Shown here: piece after piece, positions 23,501 through 33,424 of the stretch
How positions within the stretch are numbered: position 1 is the stretch's first letter
Layout: each line of letters opens with the position of its first letter
NCBI GenBank assembly: GCA_947623455.1
Contig: OX392538.1
Coordinates: 124,001-188,000 of the forward strand
From: Mimachlamys varia
Lineage: Eukaryota; Mollusca; Bivalvia; Pectinida; Pectinidae
Direction: 5' to 3'
Length of the DNA: 64,000 bases
Program-made: the position numbers and the translations under genes
Notes under the pieces: model-generated
What the model was told of the DNA's origin: nothing
What the model saw: only the letters and a program-made list of their open reading frames with translations
Databases searched by the model: none

Positions 23501-25749
23501 TAACAGTAACAAACAGACACATTACCTACATATCACTAACAAACAGACACATTACCTACATATCACTAACAAACAGACACATTACCTACATATCACTAAC
23601 AAACAGACACATTACCTACATGTACATATCACTAACAAACAGACACATTACCTACATATCACTAACAAACAGACACATTACCTTCATATCACTAACAAAC
23701 AGACACATTACCTACATATCACTAACAGTAACAAACAGACATATTACCTATATATCACTAACAGTTACAAACAGACACATTACCGGTACCTACATATCAC
23801 TAACAGTAACAAACAGACACATTACCTACATATCACTAACAGTAACAAACAGACACATTACCTACATATCACTAACAGTAACAAACAGACATATTACCTA
23901 TATATCACTAACAGTTACAAACAGACACATTACCTGTAACATTTTCCTTCAATCGGAGATATATGACAACTCTGACAGTCTGTCCCCAGATGCCGGTCCA
24001 TTCTGCCCCCCTGGGGAGCCCCGATAGCGTTCCGACTCTCCTGTTTGAGCAGCTCTAAAGGTCCAAAATCCTCACGACAAAACGGACATTTGATGACGGT
24101 ATCGCCTGAAGACTTTTGGTGGTCGGCCCATATCTTCATACACTTGATATGAATACTGTTCCCACAACCAAATCTGAGGAATTTAAAGTTATATTTACAC
24201 CAATATAATAATGAAGATAAAAAGTTTATACATTGTTTTAGTCATTGCATATTATTTTGTTTATTAAAGCAAAAAATCATTAATTTTGGAAAATACCTGG
24301 TATATATACTTGGATAAATGTATTGAAATTATAGAACTACTTAAATGTAATATATCTTCATAACTGATCCTTTAGTTCTAGATATTAGAGGTTCATTATG
24401 TAATCACTAGGCTAATTATTATCATTGCCAGATAACCCAACAAGTCATAGACATCACTAAGTAAATACATGTATAGTGTGGTAATAGAAGTTACAGAATT
24501 TACAATGTACAATATTAAATTTTTCATATCAAAGACATAAATTTTGAAACATAATCATCAGATTTAGTAAATGAACAAGTAAACTCACTTGCAGAAAGTT
24601 ACTGGAAGGTGTTTAGACAGTAGTTCATCCTGACATATAGGACATACATCATCATCTCCGATTGGTCGCTGCTGTAGTGCTTCCCTGCCACCTTCCTTAC
24701 CACTGCTGCCACTGGACTGACCTCGCTGCCACCGTGGCCCCTGTGGCTGCTGCCGCTGCTGCTTGGCAGCGTAGCCATGAAGAATGCCATTGATCTCTCG
24801 TTCCACTAGACCAAGCTGCCATGTTACTGAACAATCAAGTGAGAAATTATTCTCCAAGAGTGAGAAAATAAGTGATACATATATGAGCTAAAAACTTGAC
24901 CCAATGGTACATGTATGATTTAAAACCTTGACCCAACTGTATGTATAACTTATATAACCTGACTCTGTGGTACATATATATGTATTATTTACATATTAAC
25001 CTGACTGACTCTTTGACTCTTAATAATGATACATCAATCAATAACTTGTGACATGGTGGTACACTATATGCTCTTTAACTCTGTGATACTCTAAATCTCC
25101 TCTGATGTTAGAAATTAATTTATTTTTGCTGTGTTATTATAAATCAGATTCTAACATTTATACAGTGTTACATCAGCAGAATCCCCACCTTAATTAACCC
25201 TCTCATCCCTTGGTAGCATAGGTTTCTAGTGTCAAACACATTAAACACCGAAGTAAAGCTGCTTAACTTACTGGAATCATTCTGTGGTACCCTGAACTTT
25301 TTCAGCAGTAGCCAGCAGATGTGCTTGCAAAGGTCTCTATCCTTCTTGAACTGTGGGCAGGTACAGGTGTGTGGGTCGCCCAGGTAAGCCTGTGTTTGAA
25401 GAAGGTCACACATAATATTGTGGCTGAAAAGAATTATTTCTGAAGCAAATATGATGATATAACAAACATATATACATTGAAGGCCAGAAAAAACTATTTT
25501 GCTGCAGTTTTTACAACTGGTCCAATAGTGAATGATTTACAGCTGTTATAGAGTCAGGGTCACGTTCTCTCTGGAATGAATCCTATGTTATGACAATACC
25601 TTGAAAGGTTTAGACTGGCCCTCCTCCTGTAGTAGGAAGCCCGTTGGGCCAGTCTCTCGCAGGATGTACATGGTGGCATTGAGAGCCTCGGTTTGGCGCC
25701 AGTTGACTAGATCGTTACATGTCCTTCGCCATGCAACACTCCGCGCCAT
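11291..25749 (-). CDS. ZSWIM2: ZSWIM2-like E3 ubiquitin-protein ligase (whole gene, 12 coding exons)
   Basis: The spliced product is 871 aa. Coding exons in transcript order: 25749-25600, 25389-25272, 24826-24589, 24173-23934, 23127-23043, 22767-22640, 22108-21937, 21816-21698, 20979-20734, 20291-19552, 12711-12557, 11515-11291. All introns are GT-AG, every phase matches, and the total of 2616 nt divides by 3. Domains in order: SWIM zinc finger (C59, C61, C71, H73), first RING (C151 to C201), ZZ zinc finger (about 237-272), second RING-H2 (C355 to D397), then a long Ser/Arg-rich, probably disordered tail. This SWIM-RING-ZZ-RING order is that of ZSWIM2 (MEX), an E3 ligase that in mammals is testis-enriched, works with UbcH5-type E2s and affects death-receptor apoptosis. 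The tail is longer than in the roughly 630-aa mammalian protein. Intron 10 (6.8 kb) is mostly tandem repeats. I made this model by hand; transcripts could change exon ends in the tail. Confidence 0.9.
11945..12041. repeat. foldback (inverted repeat) element in intron 11
   Basis: Arms of about 29 nt, ACATATAACTATTTTGATAT.. (11945-11974) and its near reverse complement (12012-12040), with a 37-nt centre that itself repeats CCTGATAAAGG. It has the structure of a small hairpin MITE. Confidence 0.65.
12557..12711 (-). CDS. ZSWIM2: ZSWIM2-like, coding exon 11
   Basis: A pyrimidine-rich acceptor ending GTGGTGTTCAG, donor CTGCAG|GTGAGA. It encodes IEYMLSFISEDRG, then a Ser/Arg/Thr-rich stretch. Phase 1 in and phase 0 out match exons 10 and 12 across a 6.8-kb intron. 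Confidence 0.75.
12755..12875. repeat. 18-bp tandem repeat, about 6 copies, near the exon 11 acceptor
   Basis: Unit AATAACGCAGCATGTAGG. It starts about 45 bp upstream (transcript sense) of the exon-11 acceptor and shades into the 55-bp array, sharing GCATGYAGTTAGGC-like words. Confidence 0.8.
12900..14335. repeat. 55-bp minisatellite (dimer of 27- and 28-bp monomers), about 26 copies
   Basis: The unit consists of CACCACGCAGTAATGCTAGA ATATAAA (27) plus CACTATGTAGTTAGACTAAA GTTTAAAG (28). The two halves align with each other and with the 27-bp monomer of the next array. It lies wholly in intron 10 of the ZSWIM2-like gene. Confidence 0.93.
14336..16035. repeat. 27-bp minisatellite, about 60 copies
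   Basis: Unit CACCATGAAGTTAGGTTAGA GTATAAA, often with one extra A (28 bp). Very homogeneous. Diverged monomers continue at 16395-16640, beyond an inserted foldback element, so the old array was longer. Confidence 0.93.
16200..16400. mobile_element. foldback MITE copy A
   Basis: A near-perfect hairpin: the left arm 16265-16328 (ACAAATATTGCATGACACTT...) pairs with the right arm 16331-16392. Sequence related to the right arm and flank occurs again at 52454-52560, showing a dispersed family. It sits inside the monomer repeat array. Exact ends are uncertain. Confidence 0.7.
16805..19335. repeat. 94-bp minisatellite, about 21 copies, interrupted by a MITE
   Basis: Unit (94 bp) contains GTCTAGAGGGAACACCTGCC, TATTATTGACATATTTAGAT, TTCCAGTTTTATGTATAACC and TGTCTATAGTGCCCATCTGT. 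One unit near 16880 is split by an insertion at 16891-17342. It is located in intron 10 of the ZSWIM2-like gene and ends about 215 bp before the exon-10 donor. Confidence 0.93.
16891..17342. mobile_element. pogo/Tc1-like MITE with TA target duplication, 452 bp
   Basis: The left end CAGTGGACTCCACTTAATAT and the right end (reverse complement CAGGACACTCCTCTTTATAT) are terminal inverted repeats. The flanks read CCTGCCTATTA and TATTGACATATT, and removing the element with one TA restores the 94-bp repeat unit exactly. Subterminal TTAATATCA words recur inside. There is no transposase, so it is a non-autonomous copy. Confidence 0.82.
19552..20291 (-). CDS. ZSWIM2: ZSWIM2-like, coding exon 10 (long disordered tail)
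   Basis: A 740-nt exon, acceptor AACCTTACAG, donor GCAG|GTATGG, phase 2 in and phase 1 out. It encodes a Ser/Thr/Gln/Pro-rich stretch with no known domain, probably a disordered regulatory tail. The open frame continues 28 codons into the intron to a stop at about 19469, so intron retention would give a shorter protein. The donor is preferred because its phase joins exon 11. Confidence 0.8.
20734..20979 (-). CDS. ZSWIM2: ZSWIM2-like, coding exon 9
   Basis: Acceptor TTTAACTATAG, donor AACAG|GTACAG, phase 2 on both sides. It encodes a basic, Ser/Arg-rich, low-complexity segment without a recognised domain. Phase agreement with exons 8 and 10 is the main support. Confidence 0.8.
21698..21816 (-). 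CDS. ZSWIM2: ZSWIM2-like, coding exon 8 (second half of RING 2)
   Basis: Acceptor TTTCCTTCAG, donor TCTAG|GTACTT. It encodes FHRDCIDNWLLHSHSTCPVD, supplying H379, C382, C394 and an Asp (D397) where the last Cys ligand would be. As I recall, the mammalian orthologue also ends in CPID, and an Asp is used at this position in RBX1-type RINGs, so this is not a defect. Confidence 0.92.
21937..22108 (-). CDS. ZSWIM2: ZSWIM2-like, coding exon 7 (first half of RING 2)
   Basis: Acceptor TGCTACACAG, donor CACAAG|GTAAGT. It encodes NGPLLAPGMQCRVCLRGY and LPLCKHK, giving RING-H2 ligands C355, C358, C374 and H376. Confidence 0.93.
22340..22632. repeat. 95-bp tandem repeat, 3 copies, next to the exon 6 donor
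   Basis: Unit begins CCAGGTTAAACAGTATACAA and contains the palindromic GTGTTACGCTGTAACAC. The array ends about 8 bp from the exon-6 splice donor in intron 6. Confidence 0.88.
22640..22767 (-). CDS. ZSWIM2: ZSWIM2-like, coding exon 6
   Basis: Acceptor GTATACACAG, donor GACAG|GTATGTGA. It encodes KRNQHWKSAQRMYG and a helical acidic stretch. The KRNQxW element is conserved between the ZZ and the second RING in ZSWIM2. A 95-bp tandem repeat begins a few bases inside the following intron. Confidence 0.9.
23043..23127 (-). CDS. ZSWIM2: ZSWIM2-like, coding exon 5 (ZZ finger)
   Basis: An 85-nt exon, acceptor GTCATTACAG, donor GACAT|GTGAGT, too short for a simple open-frame scan. It encodes CRVCVNFHLCQTCF and the terminal histidines of the ZZ finger (HTQHPF). 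Phase 2 in and phase 0 out match both neighbours. Confidence 0.92.
23420..23935. repeat. 30/36-bp minisatellite starting at the exon 4 donor, about 15 copies
   Basis: Plus-strand unit TACATATCACTAACAAACAG ACACATTACC (30 bp), or 36 bp with an extra AGTAAC. Read in the sense of the gene each unit carries TAG|GTAATGTGTCTG, nearly identical to the genuine donor ACAG|GTAATGTGTCTG at its right edge. The array thus places a ladder of donor-like sites in intron 4. Confidence 0.92.
23934..24173 (-). CDS. ZSWIM2: ZSWIM2-like, coding exon 4 (second half of RING 1, start of ZZ)
   Basis: Starts after TCCTCAG and runs FGCGNSIHIKCMKIW, completing RING 1 with KCPFCRE (C198, C201). It then enters the ZZ finger with CQSCHISPIEGKCY. 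The donor TTACAG|GTAATG (23934/23933) is the first of about 15 near-identical donor-like motifs, because the intronic minisatellite starts exactly here. Confidence 0.93.
24589..24826 (-). CDS. ZSWIM2: ZSWIM2-like, coding exon 3 (first half of RING 1)
   Basis: Starts after TTGATTGTTCAG in phase 1 and ends in phase 2 at TGCAA|GTGAGT. It encodes WQLGLVEREI (family-conserved), a Gln/Gly/Ser-rich linker, then DDDVCPICQDELL and LPVTFC, the first zinc ligands of RING 1 (C151, C154, C168). Confidence 0.93.
25272..25389 (-). CDS. ZSWIM2: ZSWIM2-like, coding exon 2 (SWIM zinc finger)
   Basis: Starts phase 0 after CAAACACAG and ends phase 1 at CCA|GTAAGT. It encodes the SWIM motif CxCx9CxH (CTCPQFKKDRDLCKH, residues 59-73) followed by ICWLLLKKFRVPQN, which matches the ZSWIM2 family closely. 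SWIM fingers are DNA- or protein-binding zinc modules; in this family it sits N-terminal to the ligase core. Confidence 0.93.
25600..25749 (-). CDS. ZSWIM2: ZSWIM2-like, coding exon 1
   Basis: Codons 1-50, phase 0 at the end. The start ATG at 25749 begins MARSVAWRRT and follows an acceptor-like TTGTTTGCAG with only GCAGG between, so a 5' non-coding exon is likely. The RETGPTGFLLQEEG block is a conserved ZSWIM2 N-terminal motif. The donor is CAAG|GTATTG. Confidence 0.88.
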
Positions 25750-25754
25750 CCTGC

Positions 25755-28346
25755 CTGCAAACAATTTCCACACAGAAAATACAATCACCAGTAAGTTGTA
25801 TCAAATATTGTTCATATCTAGTAGATTAGTATTGACATAATTCATAACATATCAATACCTCACTTTTTGTGGGGTCGTAAAATCTTGCTACCGAGCTTGA
25901 CACCGGCCCAGGCTAGTAGATTGTAAGTCAGTGTGAGAGACCATGCTTTTGTTAATTAGTTGATTACTATGGGAATAAAGTTCAGCTCGCTGATTCATTA
26001 AAAAAAATTCAGTCTGTGGGACAGAACTTACACTAAATACAAAATATTACCGTAATTTCCTGCGTATTACCCGCACCGTAAATTAAGGCATTTTTGAAGT
26101 TTTTGTAAAATAAATTCCAGATAATCCGCACTGGCAGGTTATACGTCGAATGTATACCTAGTGAGTACAAGTGTACTTCGTAGGAGACTTTGTGATTTTT
26201 TGTTTTGAATGTTGGAAATAAGAGACAAATGATGGAAATATTGTGTTTATTTTGTAAATATATAGAGGATCTGTCATAAGTTTCTCTTCATATTAAATTT
26301 AATTATGATACAAGTTTTGCATTTTTCATTTTTGCGAGCCTCTGGCTAGTAAAAATGATAACTTCTAAACGAGTATTATAAATTCATTTTAAAATAAAAA
26401 CAGTTAAAGGACATAACAAAAGGGAGCATGTTTCTAAGTTCTTTGGGTAAGTTGGTAAAGATATTGATTATTAGTATCACACTGTAGACCTGGATTCAAA
26501 AGTCCATAGTAGTTGTATAGGGCCTCCCTCAATTCTCTGAGTTTGTCTCAATAAACCAAAATATATTGTTTTCAGGATTGTTTATCTCTCTATATTTGTT
26601 GTCAATCGCTGATCTCTATAGATCAGATGTATCTCGGGATTTGTCAACTCGGACACCATGATCTTGAAAGGTTGAAGGTTTCATTTTAACATATGTATAC
26701 AATGCTATTGCCAAATAAATATGTAAATATCTTAATGGATTTAAGGATTAAAGTTTCTTTCTGGTGGTTTTATCAAAGGATAAAGTTCAGTAGGATATCG
26801 ATAGTTGTTTCATGGAACGCGAATATATTTACTGTCCATGCCTTATATTCCCACGTGTAATTATTTCTTTAATCAGATATTATGATACTTACTGCGATGA
26901 AATCAAACAATATCGTTTGGTTTCGGTAGACTGTTGAAACAGCCGCCTTATGAGGTGACGAACTCTCGCGAAATTTCAGTCAACAAGTAAACAAAAAAGT
27001 TCCAAAAGATTACATCTTTTTATTGTTAATTTTTCACATAAGTTCAAATATAAACAAACCATACTGTCTTTGTTATTGTTATTGTATTAAAAAACCCATT
27101 AAAATGCTTCTTATTTATTTCTTAAATAAATTAACACATACTACGCGGCAGGATATTGATCGAGTCTGGAAAGTAGTGACGCGGCCTCTTGTTCAAATCG
27201 TAACGGAGTGTATTACTGCGCATTGCGCCAATAGGCGCGTGATCCACTGATTTTATCGGAAAATAAAGTTCAGTAGGCATTCGTAGAAATGTATAGGCAA
27301 TATACTATCAATTCCAAACAGACTGTAAATATACATGTATGTTTGAAACCCGCTCCAATATAGCAGAGCATACCTCTCATGTTCAGTTAAAGTATATGAG
27401 GGAAAAATACTGGAAAGCTAGCTTTTCTGGGATCCATTGATGCGGTATAAGGGATCCACTCACTATAGTCTATAGGTCAAGCATCGATCAGCAAACATAT
27501 ATGGTCAGTTGTTAGATGGTTGGCTGCCTGCACATTACATTTAATGGCAGCTTAGTGACTGTCACTGTTATAATGTATAAGGTCAGTTCCAATGGTTTGG
27601 AAAGGTGCATTGATACAGTTACATTATAACACAGAAGAACCGGTCATTAAGTCTGATGAGGAGACTTCTCAGGGTGGGAAATAGCCTCAAATAGGGTAAT
27701 AGTAAATGTCCAAAGTAATATATATACATAAGGAGGAAAAGCTAGTCCAATAGGTATGTAGGAGTCAAAATCTTACCACAATCTGACAGTGTGTAATTTT
27801 TTACATGGCGAGATACAAATGTACCTTTTGACAAAACTAACATATCCCATAGAAAAAAGGCTAAACAGCGACCTATTATAGATCTATAATGGTTGTTGTC
27901 ATATGATACGACATGAACTTTTTAATCCGTTATAATTCATAGACGGAAACAAGCTCTTTGACAACTCCTCTGATCTGTCACTGACGTCGACACTAACTTG
28001 ACCAATATTGTGTAACTGTGTAAAATGAAATCAATAACAAATGTATACTTAATCACGACAGAAGATACCAAAGAGAAGTTGTGATAAAAGCATATGAATG
28101 TATATTGTAAAATACGATCTTGTGAAAAGCAAGAACTGAAATTCAAACAGTGTAAATAAACAGGGACCGTATCAAAATCACAAAGCGGCGATCGGATTGA
28201 GATTCAATGGTTTCACTAAAAGTGTTCTGCAACTATTGTCACAACCTATATATATATTTTTTTTTTGTAAAATTATACAAATTGTTGATGTCAAAATGTT
28301 CCAATATCAAACAGGCACTAGCTTACTTTGAATCGAGTTAAAGTTT
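25755..28346. other. upstream region / probable 5' intron of the ZSWIM2-like gene
   Basis: No coding exon recognised. The acceptor-like TTTGCAG at 25755 implies an upstream non-coding exon, so part of this stretch is probably intron 1. A region with more CpG at 26930-27260 is noted without a call. Short open frames here have no domain. Confidence 0.35.
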
Positions 28347-28401
28347 ACCTGTCCAATTTAAACTTTCAGCAAGTGCACGTTAGGACGCCATGTTGTTTAT
28401 A
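28347..28401 (-). promoter_or_regulatory. candidate TATA box and short 5' non-coding exon of the ZSWIM2-like gene
   Basis: On the minus strand GGCTATAAACAAC (TATAAA at 28401-28396) is followed about 45 nt later by a donor, TTGGACAG|GTAAAC (28349/28348). This could be a short first exon that splices to the acceptor at 25755. It rests on motif spacing only; no transcript evidence is available. Confidence 0.22.
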
Positions 28402-29424
28402 GCCTCGTTTTCATGTCACTATGCAGAAATAGTACTATGCATAAGGTAATATCCGGTTCTTGTAACGAACGGCATTATGACGCATGTATAAGGCATATAA
28501 TACACAACTAAAGATATTGTGAAGATAAAAAAAGAAAGCAAGCATGCATTGTATAAGACATTTAGTTCAAATATTAACGTTATAAGGGAAAATTTAGATA
28601 AAGCCCTGTAGCTATAAATTAGATATTGGAAGGAAAAAATCTTTTATTTTTATTTATTTTAAGTAATCCTTTTTGTTGGTTAATATCTGCCTTCTATACA
28701 CTTTCAGAAACTGGTGATTTATAGTATAATAGTACCCAAAAGATATGAGGACGAATCTAGTATTTCTTAATATCTCATTATTGAACGAAAATTGATGGTT
28801 TCTTCCTTTTTGCTTTTTTTTCCAAAAATCAAATTGTGTATTAATACGTCACAATATAACAATAATATAATCTTTTATTTATACAGAGTGACATATTTAG
28901 ATTGACATCTAATTTACAATATGGCCCTGATACACAATATATACATAGACAAATAGACAGAATACAAACCCATTAGGGGTAACTAAGAGAGACTTCTTAC
29001 AAGACTCTATGGTGGGTAAGACATGCAACGAACCGTTTAGGTTGTTCCATAAAACACTTGCTGAGTAGCTGTAAACATCTCATATAATTTGATGTTCGAC
29101 ATTTTCTTATATCAATAGAACTCGCGACTGATGAAAGAACTTGCGACAGATTAAAGATTTTGCGACTTATAAAAGAATTTCCAGAGGAGACTTGATAGAT
29201 GTAAGTAAAATATTGTAAGAATTGTGCACAGTGAAACACATTTTCTTTAAATCATAAAACTTATGTATATGTCGCCATTTCAACTGCAGTAAAATCTCAG
29301 AAGTATGGGTAAAAGCATCAGCAACTTTTAAATAATTCTTGTTTCCCTCTTTTGAAGATTGAATAAATATTGTTGGATGGCGTACTCTATAATACAGAAC
29401 AATAGAAGAAGAAAAAACAAAAGA
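28402..29424. other. non-coding stretch, no firm feature
   Basis: AT-rich. A minus-strand frame at 28997-29239 faintly resembles the C-terminal end of a LINE ORF, too weakly to call. Confidence 0.35.
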
Positions 29425-29576
29425 TTTTGATAACAATGATTTTGATAACAATGATTTTGATAACAAAGATTTTGATAACAATGAATTTGATAACAATGAT
29501 TTTGATAACAATGATTTTGATAAATGATAACAAAGATTTTGATAACAATGATTTTGATAACAATGATTTTGATAAT
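29425..29576. repeat. 15-bp tandem repeat, about 10 copies
   Basis: Unit GATTTTGATAACAAT with small variants. The ORFs over it on both strands are shadows of the repeat. Confidence 0.88.
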
Positions 29577-30559
29577 TATTCAATGAGCTCTAGTGTAAAC
29601 CACATGGTGCATTGTATCATCAGTGTATAACACACTGTATTATTAATAATTTATAGTAAAAACCTTAATTTTGATAGCTGAGATCATAAACTTCATTCAA
29701 GCAAGAAACATATGAAACATGACACCAGAGCTATCACCCTATAGTTGTCCGGATCGCCCTTTATTTTTGTATACGGGTTTGATAATACCAAATGTCCATT
29801 CTTGGGGTACTAACCCTGGTATTGAAAATGATGTTGAACGAAACTTTATATAAAGACAAGTATTAACATAGGCTCTGCTTGCACCTGGTTGGGAATTCCT
29901 GTATCTTTTTCACCTTTTAATCTGCCAGAGACGGGTTTGAACTCCATTAACTATAGGCTAGTTGAGGTTGGATATTTCGCATAACTTTACATGAGACATT
30001 TATTTCCCGAATTGTGAGTAAAGTTATTCTTATATCAGGATAGACTGGTATTTATATTTCATTTGGCATTCAGCTGTACTTAAAAGAAAATAAATTGTTG
30101 AGTTTTAGAGGCTCTTTGTCGTTTTCTTTGTTTTATTTTTTATCGTAATAACGTGAATGAACACATGAAAGAGTACTATCACCTGTAAAGTGTAGAAGAG
30201 ACATGTCATAGTGAAGTAACATTTATAGTTAATAAAAGAGGGGTGGGGCTAGGAGAGAACCTTGAGGTACACCCTTCATGGTAATCTCATAGCTACTGCT
30301 GGAATCACATAAACTTCCACCCCCTGCTTCCAGTTTGATAGCATGGAATGTCTTATTTCCAATGCTTAAACACCTCATACATGAATACATGTCACACTTG
30401 TAAAATACTAGCTGCTTCCTATATCAACTCGTCTATCTCTAGATAGCGAAATTGAGAAGATTTTTTAAATCTAGCAGTTAATCTGTAGAAATTCCTCCTC
30501 TTACCGATCCTTTATGTTGGAATGTAGTATGTGACGATAATTAGGTGAAACCTCGTATA
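29577..30559. other. non-coding stretch, nothing recognised
   Basis: AT-rich sequence without a supportable gene. It precedes the LINE relic, and part may be degraded element sequence. Confidence 0.35.
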
Positions 30560-31620
30560 TAATGGTATAAGTCATCAGATGCTAAAATGTACAGCTAAAT
30601 CTATATGTGAGCATTTACGAAGTTTATTCAATAGATCAATGTCAGAAAGTATATATCCAGATCTGTGGAAACAGGCTCTAGTTATGCCAGTATTTAAAAC
30701 AAAAGATACATGTAACAGACCTATTTCATTATTATCTGTAGTAGGAAAAGTCTTTGGGGGTATAATTGTTAAACATCTACATAATTATTTCTTAGAAAAT
30801 AACCTATTTTTATTATAGTAAGCAATCTGGTTTCATGCCTAGTCATTCAACGGTACACCTATCACAATAATTGTTGAAATATGTAAGAAAACATAATGTA
30901 TAGTTTTTCTGCGATATCTCAAAAGCCTTTGACAGAGTATGGTACAGAGGTCTAATAGCAAAGTTTAGGGCATATGGTGTTTCAGGATTCTTTTACAATG
31001 GTTAGAAAATTATATAATGGACGGAAAACAAAAGGTCCTTATCCGTGAATCTCATTCTAATAATCGAACTTTGAGGGCAGGGGTCCCCAAGGTTCAGTAT
31101 TAGGACCCCTGTTGTTTTTAATTTTTATTAATAATATTGCAGATAAATTATTAAGTGTGTCTCGACTATTTACAGACGATACATCTATGATGTATTCCTC
31201 CGCTTCTTGAATTGAAGTTGAACGTGTAATAAATCATGATCTGAAACGTATAGATGATTGGTCAAAGCAACGGCTCCTCACATTTAATCCTAACAAAACA
31301 AAAGTATTATTTACCTCTAATATAACACATGATTATGACTTTGAATTATATTTCATTGAGACTATTCTTCAATTTTCAGGAAGCCACATGCACTTAGGTG
31401 TTACGCTTAGTTCTAATGCTAAACTGAATGACCATATAGAAAATATCTATTATTCAGGGTTTAAAAACGTCAACGCGTTGAGAAAGCTAAAATTCTTAGT
31501 GAATAGAAAAATACTTTGTAAAATACACATGTATATATCTTTCATGCTTCCAACCTTAGAGTATGCTTGTGAACTATGAAGCGGATGTGCTCAATACCAT
31601 GTAGATTTTAACGTGATCGG
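30560..31620 (+). pseudogene. LINE (non-LTR) reverse transcriptase relic
   Basis: Broken frames read, in order: LWKQALVMPVFKTKD and RPISLLSVVGKVF (RT block before the palm), then a GF.PSHSTV-like block, then SKAFDRVWYRGL (first catalytic Asp region), VPQGSVLGPLLFLIFINNI-like sequence, FTDDTS (catalytic DD), and HLGVTLSSNAKLNDHIE near the C terminus. At least three in-frame stops or frameshifts break the ORF. The order is that of jockey/CR1-group LINE RTs. No endonuclease domain is seen, so the copy is 5'-truncated, which is typical of LINEs. It is followed directly by a Tc1-like relic. Confidence 0.8.
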
Positions 31621-31699
31621 AAGGCAGTACTCGTGTAAGTGAATATCTATTGTCATTTTTGTGTCAGTATCTTTTTTATGGGTACCTTATGAAAAAAAG

Positions 31700-32660
31700 A
31701 CCCTAGTTCGAAGAAATAGCGATCTGGTAATGCCACGACTGACCGAAAATGAGCGTGGGTAATCGGCATGCTAGATCAGGGATGACCCAACACGACACCG
31801 GACAACGTTTCCACGTGCATAGGAAGGCCATAGTCTTTAGTGAGACGTTATCGGCAATAAGGCACAACCAACTCGGGATAGACCGCGCCTGGGACGATAA
31901 CTTGTGACGTCAATTCAATTGGACAATCACATATGGTTAACGCATCTTATCAATCGTTTCTAAACGTCCAGTTTAACATTTAGAAACATTCCTGGACTAA
32001 GAAATATCCGCCCAAGAACTACCCGGAACCGCCATACGTCCTGTAGTGCTTCAACGTCATCGCCAAGCACGATTAGCGTGGTGTCGTAGGCATATCTATA
32101 CAGCCAACGCCAATTGACGGGTGATGTTTTACGGATGGGTCGAGCTTTCACTTAGATAGCAGTGACGACCGTAGCAGAGTGTAGCAGAAAGACTTCGAGA
32201 TGCCTGCGTCGTAGAACGACGTTCTTTTGGTGGTGGCAGTGTCATGACTTGGGGATGTATCACTGTCCATGGCTGAACCCATCGCGTTAGTCCAAGGTAA
32301 TTTGACTGGAATTCAATACAGAGTTGCCCTCTTGCACAACATTGTGTGCCCTTCATTCTTAGCTAACAACGCCAAGTAATGTTACAGCAAGACAACGCTT
32401 GTCCAACAGAACATCAATGTTCTTCCATGGCCGGCCGTTTCGCTAGATTTGGCACCAATCGAGCATGTGTGAGATGAGATGGTACTTCGTCTACGTCAAC
32501 TGCCTAATCAGCCATTTACGTTAAATCAACTCAGCCAAGACTTGATCAGCGTTTGGAACAATATTCCCCAACACTTCTTTGGCACGTTAGTTCGCTCCAT
32601 GAGATATCGTTGCCAAGCTTGCATTGACGCAAATGGTGGACACACTCGATATTGACATTA
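31700..32660 (+). pseudogene. Tc1-like transposase relic
   Basis: From ATG 31730 a broken frame begins MPRLTENERG and continues with a helix-turn-helix-like part (GMTQHDTGQRFHVHRKA). Later blocks include VQGNLTGIQYR, LQQDNACPTEH (catalytic Asp region) and a SLDLAPIEHV.DEM-like block (third catalytic position), ending RCQACIDANGGHTRY-like. Multiple stops and frameshifts interrupt it. The sequence is a degenerate Tc1/mariner-superfamily transposase. Terminal inverted repeats were not identified. Confidence 0.78.
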
Positions 32661-33424
32661 ATTGTTAACTCGGTTTTGACCCCATATGTATTTGAACCCA
32701 TGTGAAATGATTTTTTATTCAAAATAGCCGATTTCTCTGGTCGACCCAATCTAGAACAAATTTTATAAACACCCTAATAGATAAGCTCATGATCAGTAGC
32801 TACCCTCAACGATTAGTAACAACACTTTTTACTGAATTTGATATTTACTAAATATCACCTTAGGATGTTTCTTTGCTGATTTAGCAAGACCTTCGGAGTC
32901 CGATCAGCCGAAGGGATTATACAAAATGTAGGCAACTTTTATCATTTAAATCTAAAATTGTTTCATGTTTTATGTATATTCTGTTTATGTGATGTAACGT
33001 GTCTTAATAAAGGGGCGGATAGCCTCGAAAATTTGATAATGTATTTCTCCGTACTGTCGCTATTACTTCAACGATCATATATGCTACGCTCTGCGGCTCT
33101 ATGCATTTTCTTATAGCCACAATCAAATTTCTGAAAAACATAATTTCAAAAATTGCTTCATAGTGTGAATCTAAAACACTGACAGTTAACAAGGCTATAT
33201 ATCTTCCATAATCATCAAACTTGAGATTTGGCCTCAAGGGTCAAACCCATGCAGAGACCTTGATCCGTAGCCAATTCATGCCTTGATGAGGTTTGACTTA
33301 CTTTCCTTCATAATGTAATGCCAGAACGCTTATCAGTAAAAAGCTATCAAAGATCTTGAACTTCGACCCGATTACCTTGACTCATCGTCAGTTGACTATT
33401 TTGATTCCATCAACTTTGATTTAA
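32661..33424. other. non-coding stretch between mobile-element relics
   Basis: No gene recognised. It probably contains the 3' part of the Tc1-like relic and other decayed element sequence. Confidence 0.35.

Noticed and set aside
27023..27250. 75-codon plus-strand frame in a slightly CpG-richer region
   Set aside because: No domain, no splice context and an amino-acid composition typical of random AT-rich sequence.
28960..29583. Minus-strand frames with WNNLNGSL-like sequence suggesting a LINE C terminus
   Set aside because: Similarity is weak, frames are broken, and part overlaps the 15-bp tandem repeat.
31960..32749. Minus-strand open frames over the Tc1 region
   Set aside because: They are shadows: transposase motifs are read on the plus strand.
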